Assembly (NCBI GenBank): GCA_034420695.1
Contig: DAOULB010000051.1
Location: 1 to 64,000 of the forward strand
Direction of reading: 5' to 3'
Source of the DNA: Io17-Chloro-G2 sp034420695
GTDB taxonomy: Bacteria; Chloroflexota; Dehalococcoidia; Lucifugimonadales; UBA3495
DNA: 64,000 nt
The stretch's first letter is position 1; every line of letters starts with the position of its first letter. Under the pieces are notes generated by a model. The model made no database searches, had not been told where the DNA came from, and saw only the letters and a program-made list of their open reading frames with translations. Both the position numbers and the translations under genes were made by a program. Shown here one piece after another: positions 47,922 through 57,143 of the stretch.

Positions 47922-48985
47922 GGACACAAGGAGTTGAGGGCCGGGAATTGACGGAGCCGATTCTTCGAGTTTCGGGCCTGACGATGCGATACGGCACCCG
48001 CCATGGCGAGGTCAGGGCGGTGGAGGACGTGAGCTTTGACCTGATGCCGGGCGAAGTGCTGGGGCTGGTCGGGGAGTCGGGCTCGGGAAAGACATCGGTT
48101 GTGTTGTGTCTGATGAGGCTCCTTCCCGACAATGCCCGGATCGCCGGAGGGAAAGTTCTCTTCGAAGGGCAGGACCTGCTTGCCATGGATGCGGAAGAAA
48201 TCCGGTCGTACCGCTGGCGGCGCATATCGATGATCTTCCAAGCGGCGATGAACTCCCTGAACCCGGTTTACAGGGTGGGGGACCAGATCATGGAAGCCAT
48301 TGAGACCCACGCCCCCGGCCTTCCCAAGGATGAGGCGAGGCAACGGATAGGCGGTCTCTTTGAACTGGTGGGCCTAGACCCAGGATTGACAAGGCGATAC
48401 CCCCACGAATTCAGCGGCGGGATGAGACAGCGGGCGGTGATAGCGATGTCGCTGGCCTGCCGACCCGACTTGGTGATTGCGGATGAACCGACTACAGCGT
48501 TAGACGTTATAGTGCAGGACCGCATCCTGCGGCGTCTTAAGGAGATACAGCGGGAACTTACAACCAGCATGGTCTACATCACCCACGACTTGGCGGTGGT
48601 GGCCGAGGTGACCGACCGGGTGGGGGTGATGTACGCGGGGAAGCTGGTGGAGGCTGGCAGCACCTACGAGGTTTATAACAGCCCGATCCACCCTTACACC
48701 AAGGCGCTGCTTTCGGTATTTCCCAGCATACGGGGACCGAAGGGCGAGCTGGAAATTCTGCCGGGGGAGCCACCTAACCTGATTGACCCGCCCGGGGGCT
48801 GCCGGTTTCATCCCCGCTGTCCCTACGCTTTGGAGGAGTGCAGGAGGGAAGAGCCGCCATTGGTGGAACGCGACGGCCACTGGGCGGCCTGCTGGAACCC
48901 GTTGCCCTTAGCGGCTGGGACAGGCTTGCCGGTAGGGAATCCAGGGCCAGCCCGGGACGGTGGGCCGGGGGACGGGCAAGAATGA
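47918..48985 (+). CDS. Oligopeptide-type ABC transporter ATPase (DppD-like)
   Basis: A 355-residue ATPase with Walker A GESGSGKTS (~64-72), Q-loop near ISMIFQAAMNSLNPVY, signature FSGGMRQRAVIAMSL, Walker B LVIADEPTTALD and the H-loop ITHDLAVVAEV. The C-terminal oligopeptide domain GGCRFHPRCPYALEEC carries four cysteines, as in DppD/OppD [Fe-S]-type ends. ATG at 47918 is coupled to the preceding permease by ATGA. It continues into the second ATPase gene with another ATGA overlap. Confidence 0.95.
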   Translation: MRTQGVEGRELTEPILRVSGLTMRYGTRHGEVRAVEDVSFDLMPGEVLGLVGESGSGKTSVVLCLMRLLPDNARIAGGKVLFEGQDLLAMDAEEIRSYRWRRISMIFQAAMNSLNPVYRVGDQIMEAIETHAPGLPKDEARQRIGGLFELVGLDPGLTRRYPHEFSGGMRQRAVIAMSLACRPDLVIADEPTTALDVIVQDRILRRLKEIQRELTTSMVYITHDLAVVAEVTDRVGVMYAGKLVEAGSTYEVYNSPIHPYTKALLSVFPSIRGPKGELEILPGEPPNLIDPPGGCRFHPRCPYALEECRREEPPLVERDGHWAACWNPLPLAAGTGLPVGNPGPARDGGPGDGQE

Positions 48986-50037
48986 CAACAGCAGAGACAA
49001 CCCCCAACCGGCACGAGCAGAGCGGCATAGGTAGGCCGCTGTTCAGAGTGGAGGGGCTTAGCAAGCTCTTCCCGGTAAGTCGTAGCCTGTTCCGTCCCCC
49101 TTCAGCCTTCGTCCACGCCGTAGACGACGTGAGCTTCGAGCTGTTCCAAGGGGAGAGTTTTGGCTTGGTGGGAGAGTCGGGTTGCGGCAAGACTACTATT
49201 GGCAAGCTGTTGGTCAAGCTGCTGGAGCCTACGAGGGGGCGGATTCTCTTCCGGGAGGGGCAGGGAACGCCCCAGGACCCAGGAAACGGGTTCACGGATA
49301 TAGCGAGCGCCAAAGGGAAGGGCCTGAAGGAGTTCCGCAGGCGGGCGCAGATGATTTTCCAGGACCCCTACGAGTCTATGAATCCCCGCCGAACTATCTA
49401 CGACACGGTGGCTGAACCTTTGGTGGTGCAGGGAATCGGCACCGCTCAGGAGAGGTTGGAACGGGTAGAGAGACTCTTGGACTTGGTGGGGCTCAGCCCG
49501 GCCTCGACCATGTTGTTCCGCTATCCACACGAGCTGTCGGGCGGCCAGCGGCAGCGGGTGGCCATTGCCCGGGCGCTGGTGATTGAGCCAGCCTTCGTAG
49601 TTGCGGACGAGCCTACTTCGATGCTGGATGTGTCTTTCGGCGCCACAATCATGCGCTTGATGTCGGACTTGGCCAGCCAGCTGGGGGTGAGCTACCTTTA
49701 CATAACTCACGACTTGGCAGTGGCCCGGTACATGTGCCAGCGGGTGGCGGTGATGTACTTGGGCAAGATTGTGGAAGTGGCGGAGACCGAGGAACTGCTG
49801 TCCAATCCCCTTCACCCCTACACCCGGGCGCTGCTTTCGGCGGTGCCATCTCCCGAGCCGGGAACCCAGCGGGAAGCGGTGAACATCATAGGGGACTTGT
49901 CCACAGCGGTGAACCCGGCGGGCCGGTGCCGATTTTACGACCGTTGCCCCCTTGCAGCGCGGCAGTGCGCCGAGGAACCGCACCCCCCGATGGAAGACCA
50001 CGGCGGCGGGCACTACGTGGCTTGCTACTTGGCCTAG
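48982..50037 (+). CDS. Oligopeptide-type ABC transporter ATPase (DppF-like)
   Basis: A 351-residue ATPase pairing with the DppD-like protein: Walker A GESGCGKTT (~64-72), Q-loop MIFQDPYESMNPRRT, signature LSGGQRQRVAIARAL, Walker B VVADEPTSMLD, H-loop ITHDLAVARYM, and the C-terminal CRFYDRCPLAARQC cysteines. ATG at 48982 overlaps the previous stop. It ends the operon; 204 nt of non-coding sequence with no clear terminator follows before the convergent GH15 gene. Confidence 0.95.
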   Translation: MTTAETTPNRHEQSGIGRPLFRVEGLSKLFPVSRSLFRPPSAFVHAVDDVSFELFQGESFGLVGESGCGKTTIGKLLVKLLEPTRGRILFREGQGTPQDPGNGFTDIASAKGKGLKEFRRRAQMIFQDPYESMNPRRTIYDTVAEPLVVQGIGTAQERLERVERLLDLVGLSPASTMLFRYPHELSGGQRQRVAIARALVIEPAFVVADEPTSMLDVSFGATIMRLMSDLASQLGVSYLYITHDLAVARYMCQRVAVMYLGKIVEVAETEELLSNPLHPYTRALLSAVPSPEPGTQREAVNIIGDLSTAVNPAGRCRFYDRCPLAARQCAEEPHPPMEDHGGGHYVACYLA

Positions 50038-50241
50038 CCGCATACTCCCCAGTTCGTTCTCGCGGTGAAACTTGGGACCCCCCATTCTGCTTGGCGCCGC
50101 CATCGATTGAAGATGCTCTTCCCCTGCTCGGAGGGTTACGGCCTCTGTTGCGAGGGAAAGGACGATTTTGAAAAGAGGCGGGTATGGGCTTTGTGTTCAG
50201 TTAAGGGAAGCGAGGGAGTGGCGGCACAGCCGGACAGGGAG

Positions 50242-52083
50242 CTATTGGGAGCGGCTTTCCCGGCGGGTGGGAGTGCCGGCGATGTAGCCCGAGAGGTTAA
50301 GGGCCGAGTGGATGAGGCCGATGTGGGAGTAGGCTTGGGGGAAGTTGCCGAGCTGGCGGTTGGAGACGGTATCGAACATTTCGGCAAACAGGCCCAGGTG
50401 GTTGGCCCGGTAGGTAATCATTTCGTGGAAGTAGTCGAAGGCCCGGTCGGTCTGGCCGGAGTAGATGAGGTTCCCGATGAGCCAGAAGCTGAGGAGGCTG
50501 AAGGCGCCTTCCTGTTGTCCTTCCAGCCCGTCGTCGGTCTCTTCCGGCAAGTAGCGCCAGACCAAGGGGCCTTGGGTCAGTTCCCGCTCGATGGCGTCCA
50601 CGTTCTGGCGGATGCGGGGGTCGTCCCGAGGGATGAGGTCCAGGAAGGGAATCATGAGGTTTGAGGCGTCCAGGGCGTCACTGCCATAGCGTTGACGGAA
50701 GGCCTGCTTGGAGGAAGACCAGCCCCGGTCCAGGATTTCGGACTTGATGCGGTCGGCAGCCAGGGACCAGCGGCGGAACATCTCGCGGTTTCCCATGTTG
50801 GCGGCAATGTAGGAGGCCCGGTCCAAACCGGCCCAGCACATGACCTTGGAATAGACGAAGTGCTGCTGCTCTCCCCGCACTTCCCAGACTCCGCGGTCCC
50901 TGCGGTGCCAGTTGGCCATAACGGTTTCAGCCAAGGAATGCACCAGTTCCCAGGCGTCCTCCGAGATTTTGCCGTGGAGCAACAGGAGGGAGTGGATGCA
51001 GAGGATGACCTCGCCGAAGACGTCAAGCTGAAGATGCTCCGCGGCGGCGTTGCCGATGCGCACCGGGCGGGAGTCCTCGTATCCCTTCAGGTGGTCCAGG
51101 GTGTACTCCCGGAGCGAGGAACTGGGGGTGATGCCATAGACGATGCGGGTCTTGCGGCGACCCAACTGGCACTGTTCCAGCAGCCAGTTCATGAACCGGT
51201 CGGCACCGTAGACGTCGCCCATGCGGTAGAGGATGTCCACGGTCAAGCTGGCGTCCCGCAGCCAGGAAAAGCGGTAGTCTCAGTTGCGGGAGCCGCCGAT
51301 GGTCTCGGGCAGGCTGGTGGTGGGGGCGGCGACGACGGCCCCGCTGCGGCGGTACATCATCAGGTGGAGCACGAGGAAGGAGCGGACAACAGAGTCCCGC
51401 CAGAGTCCTTGGTAGTTCATTTTTTCAACCAAGTCCAGCCAGTAACGCCGGGTCTCCTCCATCCGCTCGGAGGTGCGGTAGCGCTGCACGCCGGAGGGAC
51501 GGCCAGTGCCATAAGCCAGGACGAAGGTGGCGGTCTGCCCTTGGGTAAGCTTGAAATCGCAGGATACGTCTTGCCCGTTGCAGTCGAAGGGAATGCTGGC
51601 GGCCAGGGTCATGGTCTGGCGGCCCCCGTGGACTCGAAGGGCACCGCCGCCTGAACCGGCGCGCAGGGGGCTGAATTCCGGGACAACGCGGGCGTAGTCG
51701 TGGCGGGGCTGGAAGTCACAGCGGAGGTCCACCTCCCCGGAACGGCAGGTCACCACCCGGTGGATTTCGTGGACGGAGTCGGGGGGCGTCATCGGGTTGT
51801 CATCATGGTCTTCGGAGATGGGCATAAAGTCGGTGAGGGACACGATCCCGGAGGAGGTGGCGAAGGTGGTCTCCAAGATGTTGGTGTCGGGGACGTATTC
51901 CTGGCGGGTGGCGACGGTGTAGCTGGTGGGCCGGATGCGGAAGCGGCCGCCGTCATCCTGGTCGAGGATAGCGGCGAAAACGCTAGGGGAGTCGAAGCGC
52001 GGAAAGCAGCACCAGTCAACGGAGCCGTCGGTGCCGACCAGCGCCGCTGAGGCCATGTCTCCTATCAGTCCATAGTGGAACAA
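50242..52083 (-). pseudogene. GH15 glycosidase (glucoamylase/trehalase-like) interrupted by one in-frame TGA
   Basis: Read through, this is a 613-residue GH15 protein. The N-terminal beta-sandwich (~1-245) starts YGLIGDMASAALVGTDGSVDWCCFPRFDSPSVFAAIL; the catalytic (alpha/alpha)6 barrel has GGSRN[stop]DYRFSWLRDAS and later LVWRYLPEETDDG and EEGAFS-like segments. TGA at 51280-51282 sits where the family has Trp (GGSRNWDYR). Both halves are otherwise intact and in the same frame. Either it is a fresh pseudogene, a sequencing error, or read-through occurs. The start at 52083 is TTG without a ribosome site, so the true start is uncertain. Confidence 0.85.
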
Positions 52084-52221
52084 ATCTGGTATAGGTTGCA
52101 GTTATTGTAAAGTGGGACTGAATTTATCACTGCTTTGCGGTAAAGCGCAACGAAGGAGGGGTCGGGGTTCGGCGGGTTTGGGGTGGGAGCGGTTAGTTTG
52201 AGGGGAAGGGGTGTTAGTACT

Positions 52222-52239
52222 TAGCGCAACGGTGCGCTA
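52222..52239. repeat. Small inverted repeat downstream of hicB
   Basis: TAGCGCA-ACGG-TGCGCTA: a perfect 7-bp stem with a 4-nt loop, without a T-tract. It sits in the gap between the GH15 5' end and hicB's stop. Confidence 0.5.
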
Positions 52240-52271
52240 TACGGAATAACATAAAGGAGGAAATCGGCTTC

Positions 52272-52604
52272 TTACAAGGAATCGTTGGCGAGCCTTGCGC
52301 TGACCAACCGGTTCAGGCTTACGCCTTCCTCGGCAGCCCTTATGGCAAGAGCCCGGTGGGTTTCAGGCGGGACGCGCACCATAAATTTGCCACTGTAGGA
52401 GCGGTCGGCCATGGGCTCCGGCGGGCGCTCGTTGTTGGCTTGCATGTCAGCGATGCTCTCCGCCACCAACAAGCGGATGCCGGAGAAGGCCTCTTCCTGG
52501 GTGGACGCGAGCCAACTCAGGGAAGGAAACTCGGCGCAGAGCCCGACGTATTCCTGGTCCTCAACTGACCAAGTCACGCGGTAGGTGTAGTGGTCCATTA
52601 CCAT
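52272..52604 (-). CDS. hicB: HicB-family antitoxin
   Basis: A 110-residue antitoxin. Residues ~1-50 are the HicB partial RNase-H-like fold (YRVTWSVEDQEYVGLCAEFPSLSWLASTQEEAFSGI), and the C-terminus (~75-110) is a ribbon-helix-helix DNA-binding region (YSGKFMVRVPPETHRALAIRAAEEGVSLNRLVSARL). It neutralises HicA and binds its own operator. ATG at 52604, or 52598 two codons later. It overlaps hicA by about 44 nt. The operator lies upstream of hicA (52941-52958). Confidence 0.9.
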   Translation of the reverse strand: MVMDHYTYRVTWSVEDQEYVGLCAEFPSLSWLASTQEEAFSGIRLLVAESIADMQANNERPPEPMADRSYSGKFMVRVPPETHRALAIRAAEEGVSLNRLVSARLANDSL

Positions 52605-52842
52605 ATTCTTGCAATCTCTCAAGGGCTTTGATGACTTGGCTCACTTGATACGGCTTCGCCATGCCCTTGTCGTTTTGTAGGTTGATTCTGGGGTCGCCCC
52701 GCCATGGCATCTTGTAGGCCCGGTGCCTGGTGCCTTGCTGACGAGGCTCTCCAAAGAAGTAGTCGCATATTTTGGTCAAGTCGGCGAATCGGACGCCTTT
52801 GGGATTAGTGCGAAGTTCCTCAATGGCAGACGAAATCTCCAT
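52561..52842 (-). CDS. hicA: HicA-like mRNA interferase toxin
   Basis: A 93-residue protein with a HicA-type dsRBD fold: VRFADLTKICDYFFGEPRQQGTRHRAYKMPW, with the catalytic His within GTRHRAY, followed by RINLQNDKGMAKPYQVSQVIKALERL. HicA cleaves mRNA; it pairs with HicB immediately downstream. ATG at 52842 chosen for AAAGGAG upstream. An earlier in-frame start lacks a ribosome site. It is somewhat longer than minimal HicA (~60 residues) but fits longer variants. Confidence 0.87.
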   Translation of the reverse strand: MEISSAIEELRTNPKGVRFADLTKICDYFFGEPRQQGTRHRAYKMPWRGDPRINLQNDKGMAKPYQVSQVIKALERLQEYGNGPLHLPRDLVS

Positions 52843-52938
52843 GCCGTGCTCCTTTGACCCCCAGTGCAAATGAATAGTGCATCATCCTTTCTCCTTATCC
52901 GCAGGGCGTGAGCTCTGTCGCTTTGAACCCGCGCCACA

Positions 52939-52967
52939 ATAGTATTATTAATGATACTTCTAGTCAA
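52939..52967 (-). promoter_or_regulatory. hicAB promoter with palindromic operator
   Basis: Minus-strand TTGACT (52962-52967) and TACTAT (52939-52944) are 17 nt apart. The spacer carries AGTATTATTAATGATACT (52941-52958), a palindrome with 16 of 18 matching positions, well placed for HicB's ribbon-helix-helix domain to block RNA polymerase. hicA's ATG lies ~90 nt downstream. Confidence 0.7.
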
Positions 52968-53008
52968 TCCTGCGGCGATGTTAGTTTCTTGCGGCGCTTG
53001 GACCGACC

Positions 53009-53374
53009 CTAACTCCGCGACCGGGCGAGGCGGGTCAGGGTGTAGAGGATGCCGAGGGCTGGGACTATGGCGAAGATTAGGGGGAGTTGCCAGTCGCCCT
53101 TGATTTCTCCTTGGGCTATTTGCCGGGCGAAGTAGAGGTCGGCGGCTATGTTGAAGAGCAGGTACAGTACGATGGCCAGGACCGCTGCCGCGGGTAAGCG
53201 TGGGCGGAGGGCCAGCAGGAGGAGAAGGACAGCGCCGATGGGGTGGACGGCGACCAGCAACAGCCGGGACTGGAGGTCTCCACCGTCGGCGAAGCTGCCG
53301 GCGGCGGCGGTGATGGCCACGAATGCTGCATGGAGAGCGGCCAGTATCAACAAGAGAATCTGCAGAGCGGTCAT
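53009..53374 (-). CDS. Small four-helix membrane protein
   Basis: A 121-residue hydrophobic protein with transmembrane segments at ~4-24, 40-56, 62-82 and 96-113. There is no recognised motif. It begins with ATG at 53374 and faces away from the DUF4349 lipoprotein gene, which starts 126 nt to the right on the plus strand. Function unknown. Confidence 0.62.
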   Translation of the reverse strand: MTALQILLLILAALHAAFVAITAAAGSFADGGDLQSRLLLVAVHPIGAVLLLLLALRPRLPAAAVLAIVLYLLFNIAADLYFARQIAQGEIKGDWQLPLIFAIVPALGILYTLTRLARSRS

Positions 53375-53500
53375 GCCTTAACTCCGGCGCCTGGCTTCAA
53401 GCGATGGTCAACTTCTGCTGCTACTATAGCAGTAGGCACTCGGTGTGGAATCAAGTACAAATCGAGGTGCGGTCTCGGAAGTTGGAAGGTAAGTGAGGAA

Positions 53501-55189
53501 TTGAGAGAGTTGGCACCAAGAGGTATTGGAGCGTTGATTGTGGGCGCGGTAATGACCGCACTGCTGGCCTTGGCGATAGTTGCCTGCGGAGCCGAGGCCA
53601 GCGAGTTGCAAGCACAGATGGGCATGGAGATGTCGGAGGACTCCGCCTTCGGCGCTGCCGGAGCGGCGGCCGGTGTTGCGGCTGAGGCTGAGGCTGAAGT
53701 GATGGAAGTGGTTGTAGAGAAAGAAGTGATTAAGGAAGTGGTTGTGGAGAAAGTGGTTTCTGCGCCCATTCCCGCAGCCATGGCTATGTCAGAATCAGCG
53801 TCTGCCGGAGGCACTGGGTCCGGCGGGCTGACGCAGATACAGGCCCAGGCGGCGGCGCAACAGCGGGTGATAGTCCACACGGCAAACCTGTCGTTGGTCG
53901 TGGACCACATCCAGGAGTCCATAGACTACATCTCAGGGGTAGCCGCCGACAGCGGCGGGTGGGTGGTTTCCAGCAGCCGAGACAAGCAGCACGGAGGCTT
54001 TATCAGCATCCGGGTGCCGTCCCAGGGACTGGCCGGGGTAATCCAGCGGCTCAGGGATTGGGCCGAGGAGGTTCAGTCCGAGGTCATCACCAGCGAGGAC
54101 GTGACCGACGAATACGTGGACTTGAACTCCAGGTTGACCAACGAACAGCGGACCGAAGCCGCCCTGATAGGCATACTGGAACGAGCCCAGCAGGTGGAAG
54201 ACGCCCTAAACGTGCAGAAAGAACTGAGCTTGGTCCAAGAAAACATCGAGAGGCTTCAGGGAAGGATAAGGTTCCTGCAGGAGACTTCGGCCTTCTCCTT
54301 GGTCACGGTTGACCTGACCTTGGCCGCAGGGGACATGCAGGTTGACGCGGGCGGCGACCGGAAGGTGTCAACCGCCGAGCCGGCCCGGTTCCGGGCTACC
54401 TTCCGACCCCCGAAAGGAATCGACGAGTTCAGGGCCGTCTGGGACTTTGGCGACGGCTCCGACCCGGTGACGGTGCGCCGAAGCGCGCCATCGGGAGAAC
54501 CGGGCCAGCGGTGGACGGCCACAGTGCACCACCAGTACCCGGACACCAAGGACTCGCCCTACATCGTTTCGGTGGAGGTCACGGGAACCGGCGAGGCCGG
54601 TATCGCAAAGGGCGAGGACAGCCTGACCCTGACGGTGCTGGAGGTCCCCAAAGTGGAGGTGTTCGCCGGGGACCACCAGAGGGTGCGGCAGGGAAGCGAG
54701 GTCAAGTTCTCGGGCTCGTTCACCAGGCCGGCAGGGTTAAAGAACGTGCGGTTTGAATGGGACCCCGGGGACGGTTCGGCGCCCGTCGAAAATGCCTTGG
54801 CTCCGGAGGAGACACGGGCGGCGGCCAGCCACGTTTACCAGGACTACCGGTCGGAACCGTACGGGGCGGTCCTCACCGTAATCGCCGACTCTGAGGTGGG
54901 GGAAGTGAGGGAGTCCGGGGAAATACTGGTCTGGGTCGAGGAGGAGCCAGGGTTCGTGGTGGGCGGGCTGGAAGTGGGCGGGGCCTTCAAGGATGGCGTC
55001 CGCGCATTTACCGCGGTGGTGCAGGTGCTGTTCATCGCTTTGATCTGGCTGCTGATATTCAGCCCGGTGTGGATTGTTGCCGGCGTGGCTTGGTGGCTGT
55101 GGCGCCGGCGGTGGCGGCGCGCCCGGGCGGAGAGGACTGCAGCCGAGGCGGAGGGGACGGAAGCTGAAGCCAGTGGGGGGACGGCCTAA
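53501..55189 (+). CDS. DUF4349-domain lipoprotein with PKD-like domains and C-terminal membrane anchor
   Basis: A 562-residue envelope protein. The lipoprotein signal GALIVGAVMTALLALAIVAC is followed by a low-complexity Ala/Glu/Val/Lys linker (MEVVVEKEVIKEVVVEKVV), then DUF4349 (~125-285: VIVHTANLSLVVDHIQESIDYISGVAADSGGWVVSSS...), which contains a coiled coil (IERLQGRIRFLQE). Two PKD-like folds follow: AVWDFGDGSDPV and FEWDPGDGSAPV. A transmembrane segment (~515-545) and an Arg-rich tail end it. It is thus tethered at both ends. TTG at 53501 is the best start, the ribosome site being GGAAGG; the actual codon is uncertain. Confidence 0.8.
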   Translation: MRELAPRGIGALIVGAVMTALLALAIVACGAEASELQAQMGMEMSEDSAFGAAGAAAGVAAEAEAEVMEVVVEKEVIKEVVVEKVVSAPIPAAMAMSESASAGGTGSGGLTQIQAQAAAQQRVIVHTANLSLVVDHIQESIDYISGVAADSGGWVVSSSRDKQHGGFISIRVPSQGLAGVIQRLRDWAEEVQSEVITSEDVTDEYVDLNSRLTNEQRTEAALIGILERAQQVEDALNVQKELSLVQENIERLQGRIRFLQETSAFSLVTVDLTLAAGDMQVDAGGDRKVSTAEPARFRATFRPPKGIDEFRAVWDFGDGSDPVTVRRSAPSGEPGQRWTATVHHQYPDTKDSPYIVSVEVTGTGEAGIAKGEDSLTLTVLEVPKVEVFAGDHQRVRQGSEVKFSGSFTRPAGLKNVRFEWDPGDGSAPVENALAPEETRAAASHVYQDYRSEPYGAVLTVIADSEVGEVRESGEILVWVEEEPGFVVGGLEVGGAFKDGVRAFTAVVQVLFIALIWLLIFSPVWIVAGVAWWLWRRRWRRARAERTAAEAEGTEAEASGGTA

Positions 55190-55395
55190 CCGCGGTACAA
55201 CCGAGACCGCCGGGCCCCTATGCGTCCGAAGGCAGGCTTGGGAGCCGAGCCGCTTACCGCAGTACGGGCTTCGGTGCGTTGGCCGCTCCCCTATTGGAGG
55301 ATTCCGGCTCGCCCAAGGGCGTTCGGAACGACGGCATGGGAAGGGTCTGGTCCATTGGGATTGGCCCAGGGTGAGGTTGGGGCTGGGGGACGGGG

Positions 55396-56328
55396 TCAGG
55401 GGCGGTAGTGGCGGTCTACTTCGGAGGCGTAGGTGCGGCCCAGGGTTTCGGCGTTGTCTTGAATCCAGGTCCGCAGGCTGGTCTCGCCGGTGGGCGGAGC
55501 ATCGGAGTCCAGCAGCCCGGCGGTCAGGCCTTCTATTTCGTCGCGGGTGAGCACTACGTCACGGGTAAAGAGGCCGATGAGCCGGGTCATGTTCAGGGCC
55601 AGGGGTGGGGGCGTTGGAGCAAGCCTTGTCGGGACTCCCAGGGCCTCGGTCAGCAGGCGCAGCAGGGCCTCGAAGGTGTAGGTCTCCGGGCCAACGGCGT
55701 CGACGACGGCGTTGCCGCTGCTGAAGGCGGAGCCCACTGCCAGGGCGGCCAGGTCGTCGACGTACACCGGCCGCACCGGATAGCCGCCCCTGCCGGGGAG
55801 GGGAAAGACGGGGAAGCGGCGCAGGGCCCAAGCCATGTTGTTGAGTAGAATGTCCTCGTCGCCGAATACCAGCGCCGGCCTGAGGATGGTATGGGGGACT
55901 CCCAGAGCCTCCAGGTTCTCTTCCACCTGTCCTTTGCCGCGGAAGTAGCCCAGACCGGACCGAGATGAGGCGTTGGTAATGGATACGTGGACTATCCTGC
56001 CGACGCCGGCTTGCTTGGCGGCTTGGAACAGAATGGTGGAATTCTCCACGGCCCGCTCGAAGGTGGTCTGTCCACGGGGAAAGCGCACCCAGTAGGTGTT
56101 GAAGAGGACATGGGCCCCCTCCAGCGACCGAGCGAGCCGGCCGGGGTTGGAAAAGTCCAAGGGGGCCGTTGCCACCCGGCCGCCGAAGGGGTCCGACCGG
56201 TTGGGGTGGCCGGTCAGGGTTTTCACGGCTATGCCCTGCTCCAGCAGACGCCGGGCGATGTACTTGCCGGTGTAGCTGAAAGCGCCGGTTACGACGGCCA
56301 GGCTGGGGTCTGCGCCGAGTTGGGTCAT
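55396..56328 (-). CDS. NmrA/NDUFA9-like NAD(P)-binding protein
   Basis: A 310-residue atypical SDR: TGAFSYTGKYIARRLLEQG as the glycine motif (TGxxGxxG-like), VHVSITNASSRSGLGYFRGKGQVEENLEALG with the modified YxxxK region (Y-F-R-G-K), and PVYVDDLAALAVGSA. This resembles the complex-I NDUFA9-subunit family. It may reduce or sense nucleotides. ATG at 56328 and a 30-nt gap from the rhodanese gene suggest an operon with rhodanese and OsmC (all minus strand). Confidence 0.87.
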   Translation of the reverse strand: MTQLGADPSLAVVTGAFSYTGKYIARRLLEQGIAVKTLTGHPNRSDPFGGRVATAPLDFSNPGRLARSLEGAHVLFNTYWVRFPRGQTTFERAVENSTILFQAAKQAGVGRIVHVSITNASSRSGLGYFRGKGQVEENLEALGVPHTILRPALVFGDEDILLNNMAWALRRFPVFPLPGRGGYPVRPVYVDDLAALAVGSAFSSGNAVVDAVGPETYTFEALLRLLTEALGVPTRLAPTPPPLALNMTRLIGLFTRDVVLTRDEIEGLTAGLLDSDAPPTGETSLRTWIQDNAETLGRTYASEVDRHYRP

Positions 56329-56358
56329 GATTCGGTCCAGGTCAGAGATGGGTGGGGG

Positions 56359-57132
56359 TCAGGGTTCTACGGGCTGGCCGCTGTCCATCCACTCGGCGTA
56401 GGAGCCGTCGTAGAGGCGGGCATCGTAGCCGGCCTGCTTCAGGGCCAGGTAGGCCAGGGAGGCGCGGATGCCGCTGCGGCAGTAGGCAACCACCGGATCG
56501 GAGGGGGTGATTCCAAGGCCGGACAGGCGCTGACGGAGCAGGTCCGGGGCGATGAGCAGCTTGCCGTTGGAACCGGCCAGTCCAGTGTGGGGCAGGTTGA
56601 CTGCTCCCGGTATGTGGCCGGGGCGGGGGTCAATTTCGGCTTGGCCTTGGAACTCCTCGACGGAGCGGGTGTCGAGGAGCTTGGCTGGGCCAGGGCTGGC
56701 AGCGTCTTCAAGGGTAGCGCGTACGGAAGGGTCCAGGCGAGGAGCAAAGGACCTGGGCTGGGGGATAACGGGACGGTAGAGCACCTCGCGGCCCTGTTCT
56801 TTCCAGTCTTCGAAACGCAGGTCCATGATATGGACATCGTCCCGGCCCAAGTATTCCAGGACCCAGGCGGCCATGGCGGCGTTGCGCCCATCTTGGTGGT
56901 CGTAGAGGACCGGAGTGACGCCATCGCCCAGGCCTGCTTCGCCAAAAGCGGCGGCCAGTTGCTCGGGAGGACCGAGGCGCCCGTCACGGCCCTGCAGCTT
57001 CTTGAAGGGAACGTTGACTGCGCCCCGCAGGTGACCCATGAGGTAGCGCATGGCGGACCGGGGGTCGGTCACCAGCGCGTCCGGGCGCCCGATGCGTTCG
57101 GAGACCCAGTCAGCAGTTACGAGGACGGCCAT
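56359..57132 (-). CDS. Two-domain sulfurtransferase (rhodanese/MST)
   Basis: A 257-residue protein with two rhodanese domains. The N-terminal inactive domain (~1-115) lacks the loop Cys; the C-terminal domain (~140-257) has the active loop CRSGIRAS with the Cys for persulfide transfer. It transfers sulfane sulfur from thiosulfate or 3-mercaptopyruvate. The CRSG-I-R loop is nearer to thiosulfate sulfurtransferase than to the CG(S/T)GVT loop of MST. It starts with ATG at 57132, 11 nt after the OsmC gene. Confidence 0.92.
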   Translation of the reverse strand: MAVLVTADWVSERIGRPDALVTDPRSAMRYLMGHLRGAVNVPFKKLQGRDGRLGPPEQLAAAFGEAGLGDGVTPVLYDHQDGRNAAMAAWVLEYLGRDDVHIMDLRFEDWKEQGREVLYRPVIPQPRSFAPRLDPSVRATLEDAASPGPAKLLDTRSVEEFQGQAEIDPRPGHIPGAVNLPHTGLAGSNGKLLIAPDLLRQRLSGLGITPSDPVVAYCRSGIRASLAYLALKQAGYDARLYDGSYAEWMDSGQPVEP

Positions 57133-57143
57133 CGATGCAGCCG

